Below are positions 9,154 through 17,760 of a stretch of DNA of 54,117 nucleotides, one piece after another (the stretch's first letter is position 1; each line of letters begins with the position of its first letter). Source of the DNA: Clostridiales bacterium (GTDB taxonomy: Bacteria; Bacillota; Clostridia; Oscillospirales; Butyricicoccaceae); assembly GCA_004555915.1 (NCBI GenBank), contig SFJM01000016.1, forward strand, positions 1-54,117, in the 5' to 3' direction. Below the pieces are notes generated by a model. The model was not told the origin of the DNA and ran no database searches. It saw only the letters and a program-made list of their open reading frames with translations. Both the position numbers and the translations under genes were made by a program.

Positions 9154-9717
9154 ATGCTTTACGATGATGAAATGAGACGAGATATCCTTTCCCGCCTGTC
9201 CGGATACCGGCTGAAGCATACCCTGGGCTGCGAAAAGGCGGCACGGGAGCTTGCACGGAAATACGGTGCTGATGAGGAGAAATGTGCTTTTGCCATGCTG
9301 CTGCATGATATTACGAAGAACTTTTCTCAGGAAGAGCAGTTGAACTTGTGCAAAAAATACGGTATAATACCCAATGATGTCGAAAAAACAGAATGGAAAA
9401 TGCTGCATGGAAAAACTGCCGCTGCCATTGCGGCGGATGTGTATCACGCACCGGCAGATGTGACCCATGCGATTGAATATCATACCACTGGCTGTGCCAA
9501 TATGACGCTGCTGGATAAAATCGTTTATATGGCGGATTACATAGAGGAAAACCGCAGCTTTGACGGTGTGAAAACCGCACGGAAGCTGGCGGCACGCAAT
9601 CTGGACAAGGCTATGCTGTATGGACTGGATGCTTCGCTGCGTGATCTGGTGCATCGCGGCAAGCTGATTCATGTGGATACCGTTCTGGCAAGAAACTGGC
9701 TGATGAACAATATGTAA
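9154..9717 (+). CDS. yqeK: YqeK-type HD-domain hydrolase
   Basis: 187-aa HD-superfamily phosphohydrolase; YqeK proteins are known to hydrolyse diadenosine tetraphosphate symmetrically. His22 and the His51-Asp52 pair in LLHDITK, followed by a conserved His in HGKTAA and another in IEYHTTG, give the metal-binding HD set. The start at 9154 is chosen because ACGGAGGA (9141-9148) lies six bases upstream; the frame is open to 9097 but that extension lacks a ribosome site. Confidence 0.92.
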   Translation: MLYDDEMRRDILSRLSGYRLKHTLGCEKAARELARKYGADEEKCAFAMLLHDITKNFSQEEQLNLCKKYGIIPNDVEKTEWKMLHGKTAAAIAADVYHAPADVTHAIEYHTTGCANMTLLDKIVYMADYIEENRSFDGVKTARKLAARNLDKAMLYGLDASLRDLVHRGKLIHVDTVLARNWLMNNM

Positions 9718-9759
9718 AAAGAAAAAATACAGATGGGCATGTGATGGGACGATGGATGA

Positions 9760-10926
9760 ATGAAAAAGAAGAGAAACAGGCTGCCGCGCCGGATATTGAA
9801 TATCCTGATTGTCATTGCGGCAGTATGCGTGGTGGGGTATTTTGCATTTTGCTACTGGGTGAATGCTTCCGGTTCACTGGTCGGCCATAATCTGCCGGAC
9901 CCGGAGGATATGGACCAGGGCTCTGCGATTGTTGTCAATGGGGCCGGCCGGCGGGACGGTGTGTTTACGCTGTTTATCGGTGCCACGGATGAGGATGAAA
10001 TACGCACGGATTCCATGATGGTGCTGGTATTTGATACCGAAAACCACCGGGCGGATCTCATCAATATTCCCCGTGACACATTGGTGGACTGTGAACGTAC
10101 CGGTGCGGGACGCAAGATCAATGCGGCCTATGCTTCCGGTGTGGATGAAATGCTGGATGAAGTGAGCACGGTCATCGGCTTCCGTCCGGATAAATACGTG
10201 ATAGCGAATTTTGACGGCATCGCAGAGATTGTGGATGTCATTGGCGGTGTGGATTATGATGTCCCCTTTGATATGTCCTATCATGATGCATCCCAGGATC
10301 TTTCCATTGAATTTAAAAAAGGCTACCAGCATCTGGACGGCGAGGAAGTCGTAGAGTACCTGCGCTGGCGGCACAATGATGACGGCACCGGCTATGATGA
10401 CGGCGATATCGGCCGTGTGACCAAGCTGCAGGATTTCCTGGTTACCGTGGGCAGCGCCGTGCTGTCGCCCACCAATGTGCTCAAAATCCCGGCGATTGCA
10501 TCCGCCGTATCCAACAATGTGGATACCGACCTGACGACATCACAGATCCTGTGGCTCGGCATGCAGGGCATGAAGATGGACATGCAGGAGGATATCAGCA
10601 TGCAGACGCTGATTGGCGATTGCGCTATGGTCAACTTCGGCGACAACATCTGGTTCTATATTCTGGATGAGGATATGGTGATTGACCAGATCAACGAAAC
10701 CTTCAATCCTTACATCCGGTCACTGACCGAAGAGGATTTCAGCATTGTCACACCGGATACCTATGGCATTTACAGCGAAAGCTGGCGCAATGAACGGGCC
10801 GTCCGGTATGCGGGCTATAAAAAGTCGGATACGTCGGACAGCGACGATGACACCGAGGAGGATGCCGATGAGGAATCGGGAAACTCCGAAGATGACGACG
10901 ATGTCGTTTATTATGATGATGATTAA
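9760..10926 (+). CDS. LytR-CpsA-Psr (LCP) family cell-envelope ligase
   Basis: 388-aa membrane-anchored protein. A basic N terminus (KKKRNRLPRR) and one transmembrane helix at about residues 13-32 place the rest outside. The LCP core is recognised by RTDSMMVLVFD, INIPRDTLVD and the later LRWRHNDDGTGYDDGDIGR segment; LCP enzymes transfer undecaprenyl-linked polymers such as teichoic acid to peptidoglycan. The last about 35 residues are almost entirely Asp/Glu/Ser and look disordered. A location between yqeK and rsfS is frequent in Clostridia. The ribosome site in front of ATG 9760 is weak, so the start is less certain. Confidence 0.9.
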   Translation: MKKKRNRLPRRILNILIVIAAVCVVGYFAFCYWVNASGSLVGHNLPDPEDMDQGSAIVVNGAGRRDGVFTLFIGATDEDEIRTDSMMVLVFDTENHRADLINIPRDTLVDCERTGAGRKINAAYASGVDEMLDEVSTVIGFRPDKYVIANFDGIAEIVDVIGGVDYDVPFDMSYHDASQDLSIEFKKGYQHLDGEEVVEYLRWRHNDDGTGYDDGDIGRVTKLQDFLVTVGSAVLSPTNVLKIPAIASAVSNNVDTDLTTSQILWLGMQGMKMDMQEDISMQTLIGDCAMVNFGDNIWFYILDEDMVIDQINETFNPYIRSLTEEDFSIVTPDTYGIYSESWRNERAVRYAGYKKSDTSDSDDDTEEDADEESGNSEDDDDVVYYDDD

Positions 10927-10977
10927 CTACGAAGCATCCGGCCCGGCAGCGGGCGGATATAAGGAGGCGTTTTGAAC

Positions 10978-11337
10978 ATGCCAAATAATGATACAAGAGC
11001 GTATGTCAAAGCCATGGTACAGGCTTTGGACAGCAAACGGGGCGAGGATATCCAGGTGCTCAAGGTGGGTGACCTGACCTCTATCGCGGAATATTTTGTC
11101 ATCTGCACGGCAAACAGCACCACACAGGTCAAGACACTGGCAGATGAAGTGGAATTCCGCCTCAAGACCGATTACAATGTGGTACCGCACCATGTGGAGG
11201 GGCATGACTCCGCAAGCTGGATCCTGATTGATTACGGCTTTGCACTGGTGCATGTATTTCTGGAAACTGCCCGTGAGTTCTACAGCCTGGAAAAGCTGTG
11301 GAAGGATGCAACGGCAATTCCGACTGAGGAACTGTAA
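10978..11337 (+). CDS. rsfS: ribosomal silencing factor RsfS
   Basis: 119-aa protein of the Iojap family that binds ribosomal protein uL14 and blocks subunit joining when nutrients are low. GEDIQVLKVGDLTSIAEYFVICTANSTTQVK and the central VPHHVEGHDSASWILIDYG segment are characteristic. AAGGAGG at 10961-10967 is ten bases before ATG 10978; a TTG at 10972 would add two residues and is the alternative. It lies between the LCP gene and leuS. Confidence 0.95.
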   Translation: MPNNDTRAYVKAMVQALDSKRGEDIQVLKVGDLTSIAEYFVICTANSTTQVKTLADEVEFRLKTDYNVVPHHVEGHDSASWILIDYGFALVHVFLETAREFYSLEKLWKDATAIPTEEL

Positions 11338-11385
11338 AATCTTAGATTTTTCGTATATATTTCACACAGATGGGAGCCATTGAAA

Positions 11386-13911
11386 TTGGAAAAATACAAT
11401 TTTAAATCCATTGAAGCAAAATGGCAGAAGACCTGGGAGGACAAGCAGGCCTTTGCCGCAACCACCGATTATACCAAGCCGAAGTTTTATGCGCTGGTAG
11501 AATTCCCGTATCCCTCCGGTGCAGGCCTGCACGTAGGCCATCCGCGTTCCTATACCGCGCTGGATATCGTTGCCAGAAAGCGCCGCATGCAGGGCTACAA
11601 CGTCCTGTATCCGATGGGCTGGGATGCCTTCGGTCTGCCTACCGAAAACTTTGCCATCAAGAACCATGTGCATCCGGCAGAGGTTACCAAGCAGAATGTG
11701 GCACGCTTTAAGAGCCAGCTGCAGGCGCTGGGCCTGTCCTTTGACTGGAGCCGTGAGATCAATACCACTGACCCGAGCTATTACAAGTGGACCCAGTGGA
11801 TCTTCCTGCAGCTGTTCAAGAAGGGCCTGGCTTATAAGAAGGAAATGGCGGTAAACTGGTGCACCAGCTGTAAGTGTGTACTGGCAAACGAAGAGGTTGT
11901 CAACGGCGTATGTGAACGCTGCGGCAGCGAGGTCATCCGCAAGAACAAGAGCCAGTGGATGCTGAAGATCACTGACTATGCACAGCGTCTGATTGACGAT
12001 CTGGATGATGTGGATTACATTGACCGCGTCAAGACCCAGCAGCGCAACTGGATCGGCCGTTCCACCGGTGCGGAGGTTGATTTCACCACCACCGAGGGCG
12101 ATGTGCTGACGGTTTATACCACCCGTCCGGATACCCTGTTCGGCGCAACCTATATGGTTATTTCCCCGGAGCATCCGATGGTGGAAAAGTGGGCGGACAA
12201 GCTGAACAACATTGACGCAATCCGTGCGTACCGTGACGAGGCGGCACGTAAATCCGACTTTGAGCGTACCGAGCTGGTAAAGGACAAGACCGGCGTACAG
12301 CTGGACGGTGTCCGTGCCATTAACCCGGTAAACGGCAGGGAAATCCCGATTTTCGTTTCCGATTACGTTCTGATGAGCTACGGTACCGGTGCCATCATGG
12401 CAGTACCGGCACATGACGACCGTGACTGGGATTTTGCCAAGAAGTTCGGTCTGCCGATTATTGAGGTTGTCAAGGGCGGCAACGTACAGGAAGCTGCCTT
12501 TACCGACTGCGCAACCGGCGTTATGGTCAATTCCGGCTTCCTGGACGGTAAGACCGTAGAAGAAGCAAAGGTGGCAATCACCGAATTCCTGACCGAAAAG
12601 GGCGTAGGCCATGCAAAGGTAAACTACAAGCTGCGTGACTGGGTATTCTCCCGTCAGCGCTATTGGGGCGAGCCGATTCCGCTGGTCAAGTGTGAAAAGT
12701 GCGGCTGGGTACCGATTCCGGAATCCGAGCTGCCGCTGGAGCTGCCGAATGTAGATTCCTATGAGCCGACAGATGACGGCGAATCCCCGCTGGCACCGAT
12801 GACTGACTGGGTAAACACCACCTGTCCGTGCTGCGGCGGTCCGGCAAAGCGCGAGACCGATACCATGCCCCAGTGGGCTGGTTCCTCCTGGTACTTCCTG
12901 CGCTATATGGACCCGCATAACAATGACGCACTGGCTTCCAAGGAAGCTTTGGAATACTGGGGACCGGTTGACTGGTATAACGGCGGCATGGAGCACACCA
13001 CGCTGCATCTGCTGTATTCCCGTTTCTGGCATAAGTTCCTGTATGATATCGGCGTGGTGCCCTACAAGGAGCCGTATCAGAAGCGTACCAGCCATGGCAT
13101 GATCCTGGGCCTGAATCCGCACAGCTTTGAAAATCAGGACGAAAAGACCAAGAAGGATCTGATCGCCCAGTATGGCGATGAAAAGGGTGCCAAGCAGTAC
13201 CTGAGAGAAAAGTTCGGTGAGATGGCAGACCATCCGGTTGTCAAGATGTCCAAGTCTCTGGGCAATGTGGTCAACCCGGACGATACCATTGATGAATACG
13301 GCGCAGATACCATGCGTCTGTATGAGATGTTTATCGGCGACTTTGAGAAGTCCGCTGCATGGTCCCAGAAGGCAATCAAGGGCTGCCGCCGGTTTATCGA
13401 GCGTGTATGGCAGCTGTTTGACAAGGTACAGCCGGGTGACACCTACAGCAAGGAAAATGAGGTTGCCATGCATCGCACCATCCAGAAGGTCACTGAGGAC
13501 ATCGAAGGCCTGAAGATGAACACCGCAATTGCACAGATGATGACCCTGCTCAACCAGCTGGCGGACAAGGGTGTCAACCGTGCGGAATACAAGACCCTGC
13601 TGACCCTGCTCAACCCGTTTGCACCCCATGTCACCGAGGAGCTGTGGCAGATGCTGGGTGAAACCGATCTGCTGAGCCTGCATACCTGGCCGGAATTCGA
13701 TGAAAAGAAAACGGTTGAGGCATCCATCCAGATTGCCGTACAGGTAAACGGCAAGGTCAAGGGCAAGGTAACCCTGCCGATGGACTGCCCGAAGGAGGAA
13801 GCGCTGGAAATTGCCATGGCAGATTCCAAGGTGCAGAATGCCATTGCGGGCAAAAATGTGGTTAAATCCATCGTTGTGCCGAATAAAATCATCAATCTCG
13901 TTGTCAAGTAA
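11386..13911 (+). CDS. leuS: leucyl-tRNA synthetase
   Basis: About 841-aa class I synthetase that charges tRNA-Leu. HVGH in the segment SGAGLHVGHPRSY (about residues 49-52) is the HIGH motif, KMSKS is at about 620-624, and the CP1 editing domain lies between them, with a conserved GTGAIMAVPAHDDRD segment. Cys-rich zinc-type motifs CTSCKCV/CERCG and CEKCGW/CPCCG flank the editing region. There is no ATG at the start: TTG 11380 and TTG 11386 are the candidates, and GGGAG at 11372-11376 favours 11386. The 42-bp gap after rsfS is too short for a T-box leader. Confidence 0.96.
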   Translation: MEKYNFKSIEAKWQKTWEDKQAFAATTDYTKPKFYALVEFPYPSGAGLHVGHPRSYTALDIVARKRRMQGYNVLYPMGWDAFGLPTENFAIKNHVHPAEVTKQNVARFKSQLQALGLSFDWSREINTTDPSYYKWTQWIFLQLFKKGLAYKKEMAVNWCTSCKCVLANEEVVNGVCERCGSEVIRKNKSQWMLKITDYAQRLIDDLDDVDYIDRVKTQQRNWIGRSTGAEVDFTTTEGDVLTVYTTRPDTLFGATYMVISPEHPMVEKWADKLNNIDAIRAYRDEAARKSDFERTELVKDKTGVQLDGVRAINPVNGREIPIFVSDYVLMSYGTGAIMAVPAHDDRDWDFAKKFGLPIIEVVKGGNVQEAAFTDCATGVMVNSGFLDGKTVEEAKVAITEFLTEKGVGHAKVNYKLRDWVFSRQRYWGEPIPLVKCEKCGWVPIPESELPLELPNVDSYEPTDDGESPLAPMTDWVNTTCPCCGGPAKRETDTMPQWAGSSWYFLRYMDPHNNDALASKEALEYWGPVDWYNGGMEHTTLHLLYSRFWHKFLYDIGVVPYKEPYQKRTSHGMILGLNPHSFENQDEKTKKDLIAQYGDEKGAKQYLREKFGEMADHPVVKMSKSLGNVVNPDDTIDEYGADTMRLYEMFIGDFEKSAAWSQKAIKGCRRFIERVWQLFDKVQPGDTYSKENEVAMHRTIQKVTEDIEGLKMNTAIAQMMTLLNQLADKGVNRAEYKTLLTLLNPFAPHVTEELWQMLGETDLLSLHTWPEFDEKKTVEASIQIAVQVNGKVKGKVTLPMDCPKEEALEIAMADSKVQNAIAGKNVVKSIVVPNKIINLVVK

Positions 13912-13953
13912 GGATTTGCGGCAAGGTTTTTGGAATAAATCCAAAACTATTGC

Positions 13954-13982
13954 TTGACAGTCCCCTGCTAAGGCGATATAAT
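13954..13982 (+). promoter_or_regulatory. consensus sigma-A promoter of rpsU
   Basis: A perfect TTGACA (13954-13959), 17-bp spacer and perfect TATAAT (13977-13982). This is the strongest promoter seen in the window and fits a ribosomal protein gene. Confidence 0.92.
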
Positions 13983-14045
13983 ATATTCACGGCATTTTGC
14001 CGGTGCATCAGCGTTTATTGGCAACGCGCGGAGGGAGGGAAAACA

Positions 14046-14225
14046 ATGTCGGAAATCCGCGTAAAGGAAAACGAGTCTCTCGACAGCGCACTGAGAAGAT
14101 TTAAGAGATCCTGCGCAAAGGCGGGTGTGCTTTCCGAGCTTCGCAAGCGTGAGCATTATGAGAGCCCAAGCGTAAAGCGCCGTAAGAAGTCCGAGGCGGC
14201 TCGCGCAAAGAGAAGAAAGTATTAA
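14046..14225 (+). CDS. rpsU: 30S ribosomal protein bS21
   Basis: 59-aa highly basic ribosomal protein of the small-subunit platform. VKENESLDSALRRFKR near the start and the Arg/Lys-rich tail KRRKKSEAARAKRRKY define bS21. The start is ATG 14046 with GGAGGGA about 10 bases upstream. It is a single-gene unit with its own consensus promoter and a perfect terminator. Confidence 0.97.
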   Translation: MSEIRVKENESLDSALRRFKRSCAKAGVLSELRKREHYESPSVKRRKKSEAARAKRRKY

Positions 14226-14240
14226 TGACTTGCTCAAACA

Positions 14241-14274
14241 AACACTGGAATGGGAAACTGTTCCAGTGTTTTTT
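14241..14274 (+). terminator. rpsU terminator
   Basis: AACACTGGAA (14241-14250) and TTCCAGTGTT (14261-14270) form a perfect 10-bp stem followed by a T run to 14274. Confidence 0.93.
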
Positions 14275-14463
14275 GCTGTCTGCACACATATTTTCACCGG
14301 CGGCGGACATACTGGAATTGGAGCAGAAAATCCACTGTGTACAGGCCGGTGGACCTGAGGGAAACAACAGCCTGTGCGCAGGCATCCGGACGGCATTGGA
14401 GAGATTTATGAAAGAATAACCCGATCCGGACTCTGTAAGCCTGAATCATGTGCCGCGGATGCG

Positions 14464-14517
14464 GGAATACGGTTTCCTGTTCAGATGGGGAGCCGTATTC
14501 CTTTTTTCTGCCGGGTT
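14464..14517 (+). terminator. orphan terminator
   Basis: GGAATACGG (14464-14472) pairs with CCGTATTCC (14503-14511), then six T. No convincing gene lies between the rpsU terminator and this hairpin (14275-14463), so it may end a small untranslated RNA or back up rpsU termination. Confidence 0.65.
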
Positions 14518-14521
14518 TCTT

Positions 14522-14550
14522 TTGCGTCCGGCATGGAAATGTGCTATACT
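14522..14550 (+). promoter_or_regulatory. promoter of the 64-aa membrane protein
   Basis: TTGCGT (14522-14527), 17 bp, TATACT (14545-14550), directly downstream of the orphan terminator and 54 bp before the start codon. Confidence 0.65.
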
Positions 14551-14603
14551 TATCATAGTAGCAGGCGGTGAGGCCTGATATCCGGAACAGGAGGATGAGG
14601 AAC

Positions 14604-14798
14604 ATGAGCAAGACAGAAAAATTTTTCCGTGCCATGGCATGGCTGTGCCTCGGTGTTATCATTGGATTTTTTGTTGCCCCGATCAAGCAGGGCATAGACA
14701 TCCGGATCTGCAGCAACAATACCGATACGGTATTTGGAAATGGCGATGAGGATGGCGAGGATGAAGCGGACGAACCGGAAGAGCTGATTCTGGAATAA
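14604..14798 (+). CDS. small membrane protein with acidic tail, unknown function
   Basis: 64 aa. One transmembrane helix at about residues 12-26 (WLCLGVIIGFFVAPI) follows a short basic start. The last 20 residues are nearly all Asp/Glu. ACAGGAGGATGAGG precedes ATG 14604. I do not recognise the family. It has its own promoter (14522-14550) and terminator (14818-14848), so it is a monocistronic unit. The acidic tail resembles that of the LCP protein at 9760-10926 only in composition. Confidence 0.75.
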   Translation: MSKTEKFFRAMAWLCLGVIIGFFVAPIKQGIDIRICSNNTDTVFGNGDEDGEDEADEPEELILE

Positions 14799-14817
14799 TC
14801 TTTTATGAACAGAACGT

Positions 14818-14848
14818 AAAGAACACCCCGCTGTGGGTGTTCTTTTTT
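14818..14848 (+). terminator. terminator of the 64-aa gene
   Basis: AAAGAACACCC (14818-14828) pairs with GGGTGTTCTTT (14835-14845), loop CGCTGT, T run to 14848. Confidence 0.9.
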
Positions 14849-14857
14849 GGACAGATA

Positions 14858-14866
14858 TGGTATACT
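14858..14866 (+). promoter_or_regulatory. extended -10 promoter
   Basis: TGGTATACT is an extended -10 element (TGn plus TATACT) without a clear -35, 82 bp before the start of the 123-aa membrane protein. Confidence 0.55.
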
Positions 14867-14947
14867 GAATTTGTTCAGAAGGAGGAAGGCGGTACTGTAC
14901 CGCACCAATTCCCTCCGCAGTTTCAAACAGGAAGAGAGAAAGATTTT

Positions 14948-15319
14948 ATGAGTAAGAAAAAAAGAGAAGCGGATGGCATCTGGGTCAGCGATGAGCGGCG
15001 CATTACAGACGAATGCAGGCAGGTGTATCCGGCGCTTTATCAATTACAGCGCGTTGTGCTGGCGATAACGGTTGTGGTATGGCTTGTCACACTGCTGACC
15101 CCCACCCTGTTCCAGCGGCTGATTCCCGGCTATGCTTCGTGGGGCAACACCTATGAGATTGTCACCTTGGTACTGGCATTTGTCATGCTGGTGGCGTATA
15201 TCATTGCCAATTTCTTCTGGCAGAAAAAGATGGAACGATTCCGCGAAAAATATGAAATCCAGAAGTATAAAAAGCAGCAGGAGGCTGCCAAGCGCAAGCG
15301 CGCCCAGAAACATAAGTGA
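14948..15319 (+). CDS. two-helix membrane protein, unknown function
   Basis: 123 aa. Two hydrophobic segments at about residues 37-57 (LAITVVVWLVTLLTPTLF) and 72-96 (IVTLVLAFVMLVAYIIANFFW) lie between a charged N terminus (MSKKKREADG) and a strongly basic C-terminal tail (KYKKQQEAAKRKRAQKHK), suggesting both ends are cytoplasmic. The start at 14948 is preceded by AGGAAGAGAG about eight bases away; the open frame extends upstream to 14837 but would overlap the promoter and terminator. Family not recognised. Confidence 0.75.
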   Translation: MSKKKREADGIWVSDERRITDECRQVYPALYQLQRVVLAITVVVWLVTLLTPTLFQRLIPGYASWGNTYEIVTLVLAFVMLVAYIIANFFWQKKMERFREKYEIQKYKKQQEAAKRKRAQKHK

Positions 15320-15325
15320 GCATAT

Positions 15326-15361
15326 ATTCTGATCCCGGACAGCCGGGGTCAGAATTTTTTT
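15326..15361 (+). terminator. terminator of the 123-aa gene
   Basis: ATTCTGATCCCGG (15326-15338) pairs with CCGGGGTCAGAAT (15343-15355) with one G-U pair and a 4-nt loop, then a T run. Confidence 0.92.
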
Positions 15362-15404
15362 GGTTCAGAATATCTCAGATAATCAGACTGACGGTATGGT
15401 AAGA

Positions 15405-15578
15405 CCAAAGGCTCCCTCAGAGGAGGGAGCTGTCACGGATTTGCCGTGACTGAGGGAGTAACATCTGCTTTTCCAATTCGGATAGAGATACGATTGATAC
15501 GGCAGATTTACGTTTCAACTCCCTCCGGCTTCGTTGCTTTGCAACAAAGCCACCTCCCTCCTCTGAGGGAGGCTTTTT
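15405..15578. repeat. hairpin-rich interspersed repeat, locus 1
   Basis: Left module 15405-15461: CTCCCTC-AGAG-GAGGGAG hairpin, then an inner hairpin GTCACGG/CCGTGAC, then TGAGGGAGT. Right module 15518-15578 is the inverse, with AACTCCCTCCGG, an inner stem-loop, and CTCCTCTGAGGGAGG. Between them is the core AGATACGATTGATAC (15486-15500), the reverse complement of the core at locus 4. The ends CCAAAGG and GGCTTTTT are imperfect terminal inverted repeats. No coding capacity. Confidence 0.85.
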
Positions 15579-15665
15579 GACAGAAGCCGTTTCAGATGTT
15601 ATCTCAATCGGCAATGTATCTGACTTTGTATCCGGTATATCTTGCGGATTCGACACGCTTCAGAT

Positions 15666-15694
15666 TTGACGAGCGCAGGGATTTGCGCTATAAT
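15666..15694 (+). promoter_or_regulatory. sigma-A promoter of the topoisomerase B-subunit gene
   Basis: TTGACG (15666-15671), 17-bp spacer, perfect TATAAT (15689-15694), 64 bp before the start codon and just beyond the repeat element. Confidence 0.88.
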
Positions 15695-15757
15695 ACCGAG
15701 TATTCAGGCAAAAATGACTTTCACATGATTGAAATGTATGATTTGGAGTATGAATAG

Positions 15758-17749
15758 ATGAAAAAAGCGAATCAATACGGCAATGAAAGCATCGCGGCAC
15801 TCAAGGGTGCGGACCGTGTCCGCAAGCGTCCGGGCGTTATTTTTGGTTCGGATGGACTGGATGGCTGCCAGCATGCAGTGTTTGAAATCCTTTCCAATTC
15901 CATTGATGAAGCACGTGAAGGGTTTGGCAATGAAATTGTTGTCACCCGTTTTGCGGACCATTCCATTGAGGTGGAGGACCATGGACGCGGTATCCCGGTG
16001 GATTATAATCCCAATGAGGAACGGTATAACTGGGAGCTGGTGTTCTGTGAGCTGTATGCCGGCGGCAAATATAAAACCATGGATGGTGAGAACTATGAAT
16101 TCTCCCTGGGTCTGAATGGCCTTGGCACCTGTGCCACACAGTATTCCTCGGAATATATGGATGTTACCGTTCGCCGTGACGGTATGGAATATACCCTGCA
16201 TTTTGAAAAGGGTGAAAATCAGACCGGTACCAAATCCGGTTTCCATAAGAAGAAGTACAATAAAAAGGATACCGGCACCATTATCCGATGGAAGCCGGAT
16301 TTAGAGGTATTTACCGATATCGCCATTCCGGAATATTATTATCTGGATACCCTCAAACGGCAGGCGGTGGTCAATCCACATCTGAAATTTATTTTCCGCA
16401 ATGAAACACCGGAAGGCATGGTGGAAACCGAATTCTGTTATGACAATGGCATTACGGATTATGTGGCGGAAATTGCGGAGGAGAAAAACCTGACCTCCAT
16501 CCAGTCCCTCAGCAGTGAGCGCAGAGGTAAGGACCGTTCGGATAAGCCGGAATACAAGGTGCTGCTCAACTGTGCCTTCTGTTTTTCCTCCAGTATTTCC
16601 CGGCTGGAATATTATCACAATTCCTCCTGGCTGGAATATGGCGGCGCACCGGATAAAGCGGTACGCTCTGCCTTTGTGTATGCCATTGATGCATACCTCA
16701 AGCAGAACAATAAATATAACAAGAATGAAGGGCGCATTTCCTTTCAGGATGTGTCGGACAGCCTGATTCTGGTCACCAACTGTTTTTCCACCTACACCTC
16801 CTATGAGAACCAGACCAAGAAAGCGATTACCAATAAATTTATTCAGGAAGCAATGACAGAGTTCCTGCGTTCCGGCCTGGAAATTTATTTTATTGAAAAC
16901 AAGGCGGAAGCGGATAAGATTGCGGACCAGATTTTAATTAACAAGCGTTCCCGTGAACAGGCGGAAAAAGCACGTTTGAACATCAAAAAGAAGCTGTCCG
17001 GCAATCTGGATCTGGCAAACCGGGTGCAGAAATTTGTGGATTGCCGTACCAGAGATGTTTCCAGACGGGAATTATATATCGTGGAGGGTGATTCCGCGCT
17101 GGGTTCCTGTAAGCAGGGACGGGATTCGGAATTTCAGGCGATTATGCCGATCCGCGGCAAAATCCTTAACTGCCTGAAGGCGGATTATGATAAGATTTTC
17201 AAGAGCGATATCATTACCGACCTGCTCAAGGTATTGGGCTGCGGTGTGGAAGTACAGTCCAAGTCCAATAAGGAGCTTTCCACCTTCTCGCTGGACAATC
17301 TGCGCTGGAACAAGGTCATCATCTGTACCGATGCGGATGTGGATGGTTTCCAGATTCGTACCTTGATTCTCACCATGCTGTACCGGCTGACGCCAACGCT
17401 GATTGACGAAGGCTATGTGTATATTGCGGAATCCCCATTGTATGAAATTGAATGCAAGGGGAAATCCTATTTTGCCTTTGATGAAAGTGAAAAGGCCGCG
17501 CTGCTCAAACAGCTGGAGGGCAAGAAATATACCATCCAGCGCTCCAAGGGACTGGGCGAAAATGAAGCGGATATGATGTGGGAAACCACCATGAATCCGG
17601 AAAGCCGCCGGCTGATCCGTGTGATTCCGGAGGATATCACAGCCACAGGAGAAATGTTTGACCTGCTGCTGGGTGAAAACCTGTCCGGCCGAAAGGAATA
17701 TATTGCCGAGAACGGCTGGCAGTATCTGGAGTTTGCGGATATTTCATAA
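15758..17749 (+). CDS. type IIA DNA topoisomerase subunit B (ParE/GyrB-like, divergent)
   Basis: 663-aa ATPase subunit of a heterotetrameric topoisomerase. The GHKL ATP site is visible: Glu43 in FEILSNSIDEA (Asn47, Asp50), EDHGRGIP at 73-80 and a GLNGLGT lid. The Toprim domain carries VEGDSA at 442-447 and TDADVDG at 524-530, the Mg-binding acidic set. It departs from canonical GyrB/ParE: EGDSALGSCKQ replaces the usual EGDSAGGSAKQ, and DGFQIRT replaces DGAHIRT. GyrB-like proteins of this divergent sort, paired with a short A subunit, are known in Clostridia and often labelled topoisomerase IV. Whether it acts as topoisomerase IV or a second gyrase cannot be told from sequence. The partner A subunit lies 353 bp downstream. 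Confidence 0.9.
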   Translation: MKKANQYGNESIAALKGADRVRKRPGVIFGSDGLDGCQHAVFEILSNSIDEAREGFGNEIVVTRFADHSIEVEDHGRGIPVDYNPNEERYNWELVFCELYAGGKYKTMDGENYEFSLGLNGLGTCATQYSSEYMDVTVRRDGMEYTLHFEKGENQTGTKSGFHKKKYNKKDTGTIIRWKPDLEVFTDIAIPEYYYLDTLKRQAVVNPHLKFIFRNETPEGMVETEFCYDNGITDYVAEIAEEKNLTSIQSLSSERRGKDRSDKPEYKVLLNCAFCFSSSISRLEYYHNSSWLEYGGAPDKAVRSAFVYAIDAYLKQNNKYNKNEGRISFQDVSDSLILVTNCFSTYTSYENQTKKAITNKFIQEAMTEFLRSGLEIYFIENKAEADKIADQILINKRSREQAEKARLNIKKKLSGNLDLANRVQKFVDCRTRDVSRRELYIVEGDSALGSCKQGRDSEFQAIMPIRGKILNCLKADYDKIFKSDIITDLLKVLGCGVEVQSKSNKELSTFSLDNLRWNKVIICTDADVDGFQIRTLILTMLYRLTPTLIDEGYVYIAESPLYEIECKGKSYFAFDESEKAALLKQLEGKKYTIQRSKGLGENEADMMWETTMNPESRRLIRVIPEDITATGEMFDLLLGENLSGRKEYIAENGWQYLEFADIS

Positions 17750-17760
17750 AAGATGTAGCA

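Noticed and set aside
11338..11385. T-box or other aminoacylation-sensing leader for leuS
   Set aside because: The gap is about 45 bp, too short, with no T-box sequence or terminator.
11362..13944. Very long open frame (860 codons) on the minus strand opposite leuS
   Set aside because: It mirrors the codon bias of leuS, has no ribosome site, and its translation lacks any recognisable motif; leuS is certain.
14225..14419. 64-codon open frame after rpsU
   Set aside because: It runs straight through the perfect rpsU terminator and has no ribosome site.
15405..15578. Repeat loci considered as CRISPR-like arrays
   Set aside because: The units are hairpins in inverted orientation at distant loci, without regular direct repeats and spacers, and no cas genes are present.
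15725..15757. Ten-codon open frame (MIEMYDLEYE) ending exactly before the topoisomerase B start
   Set aside because: Considered as a leader peptide, but there is no ribosome site and no run of regulatory codons or attenuator structure.
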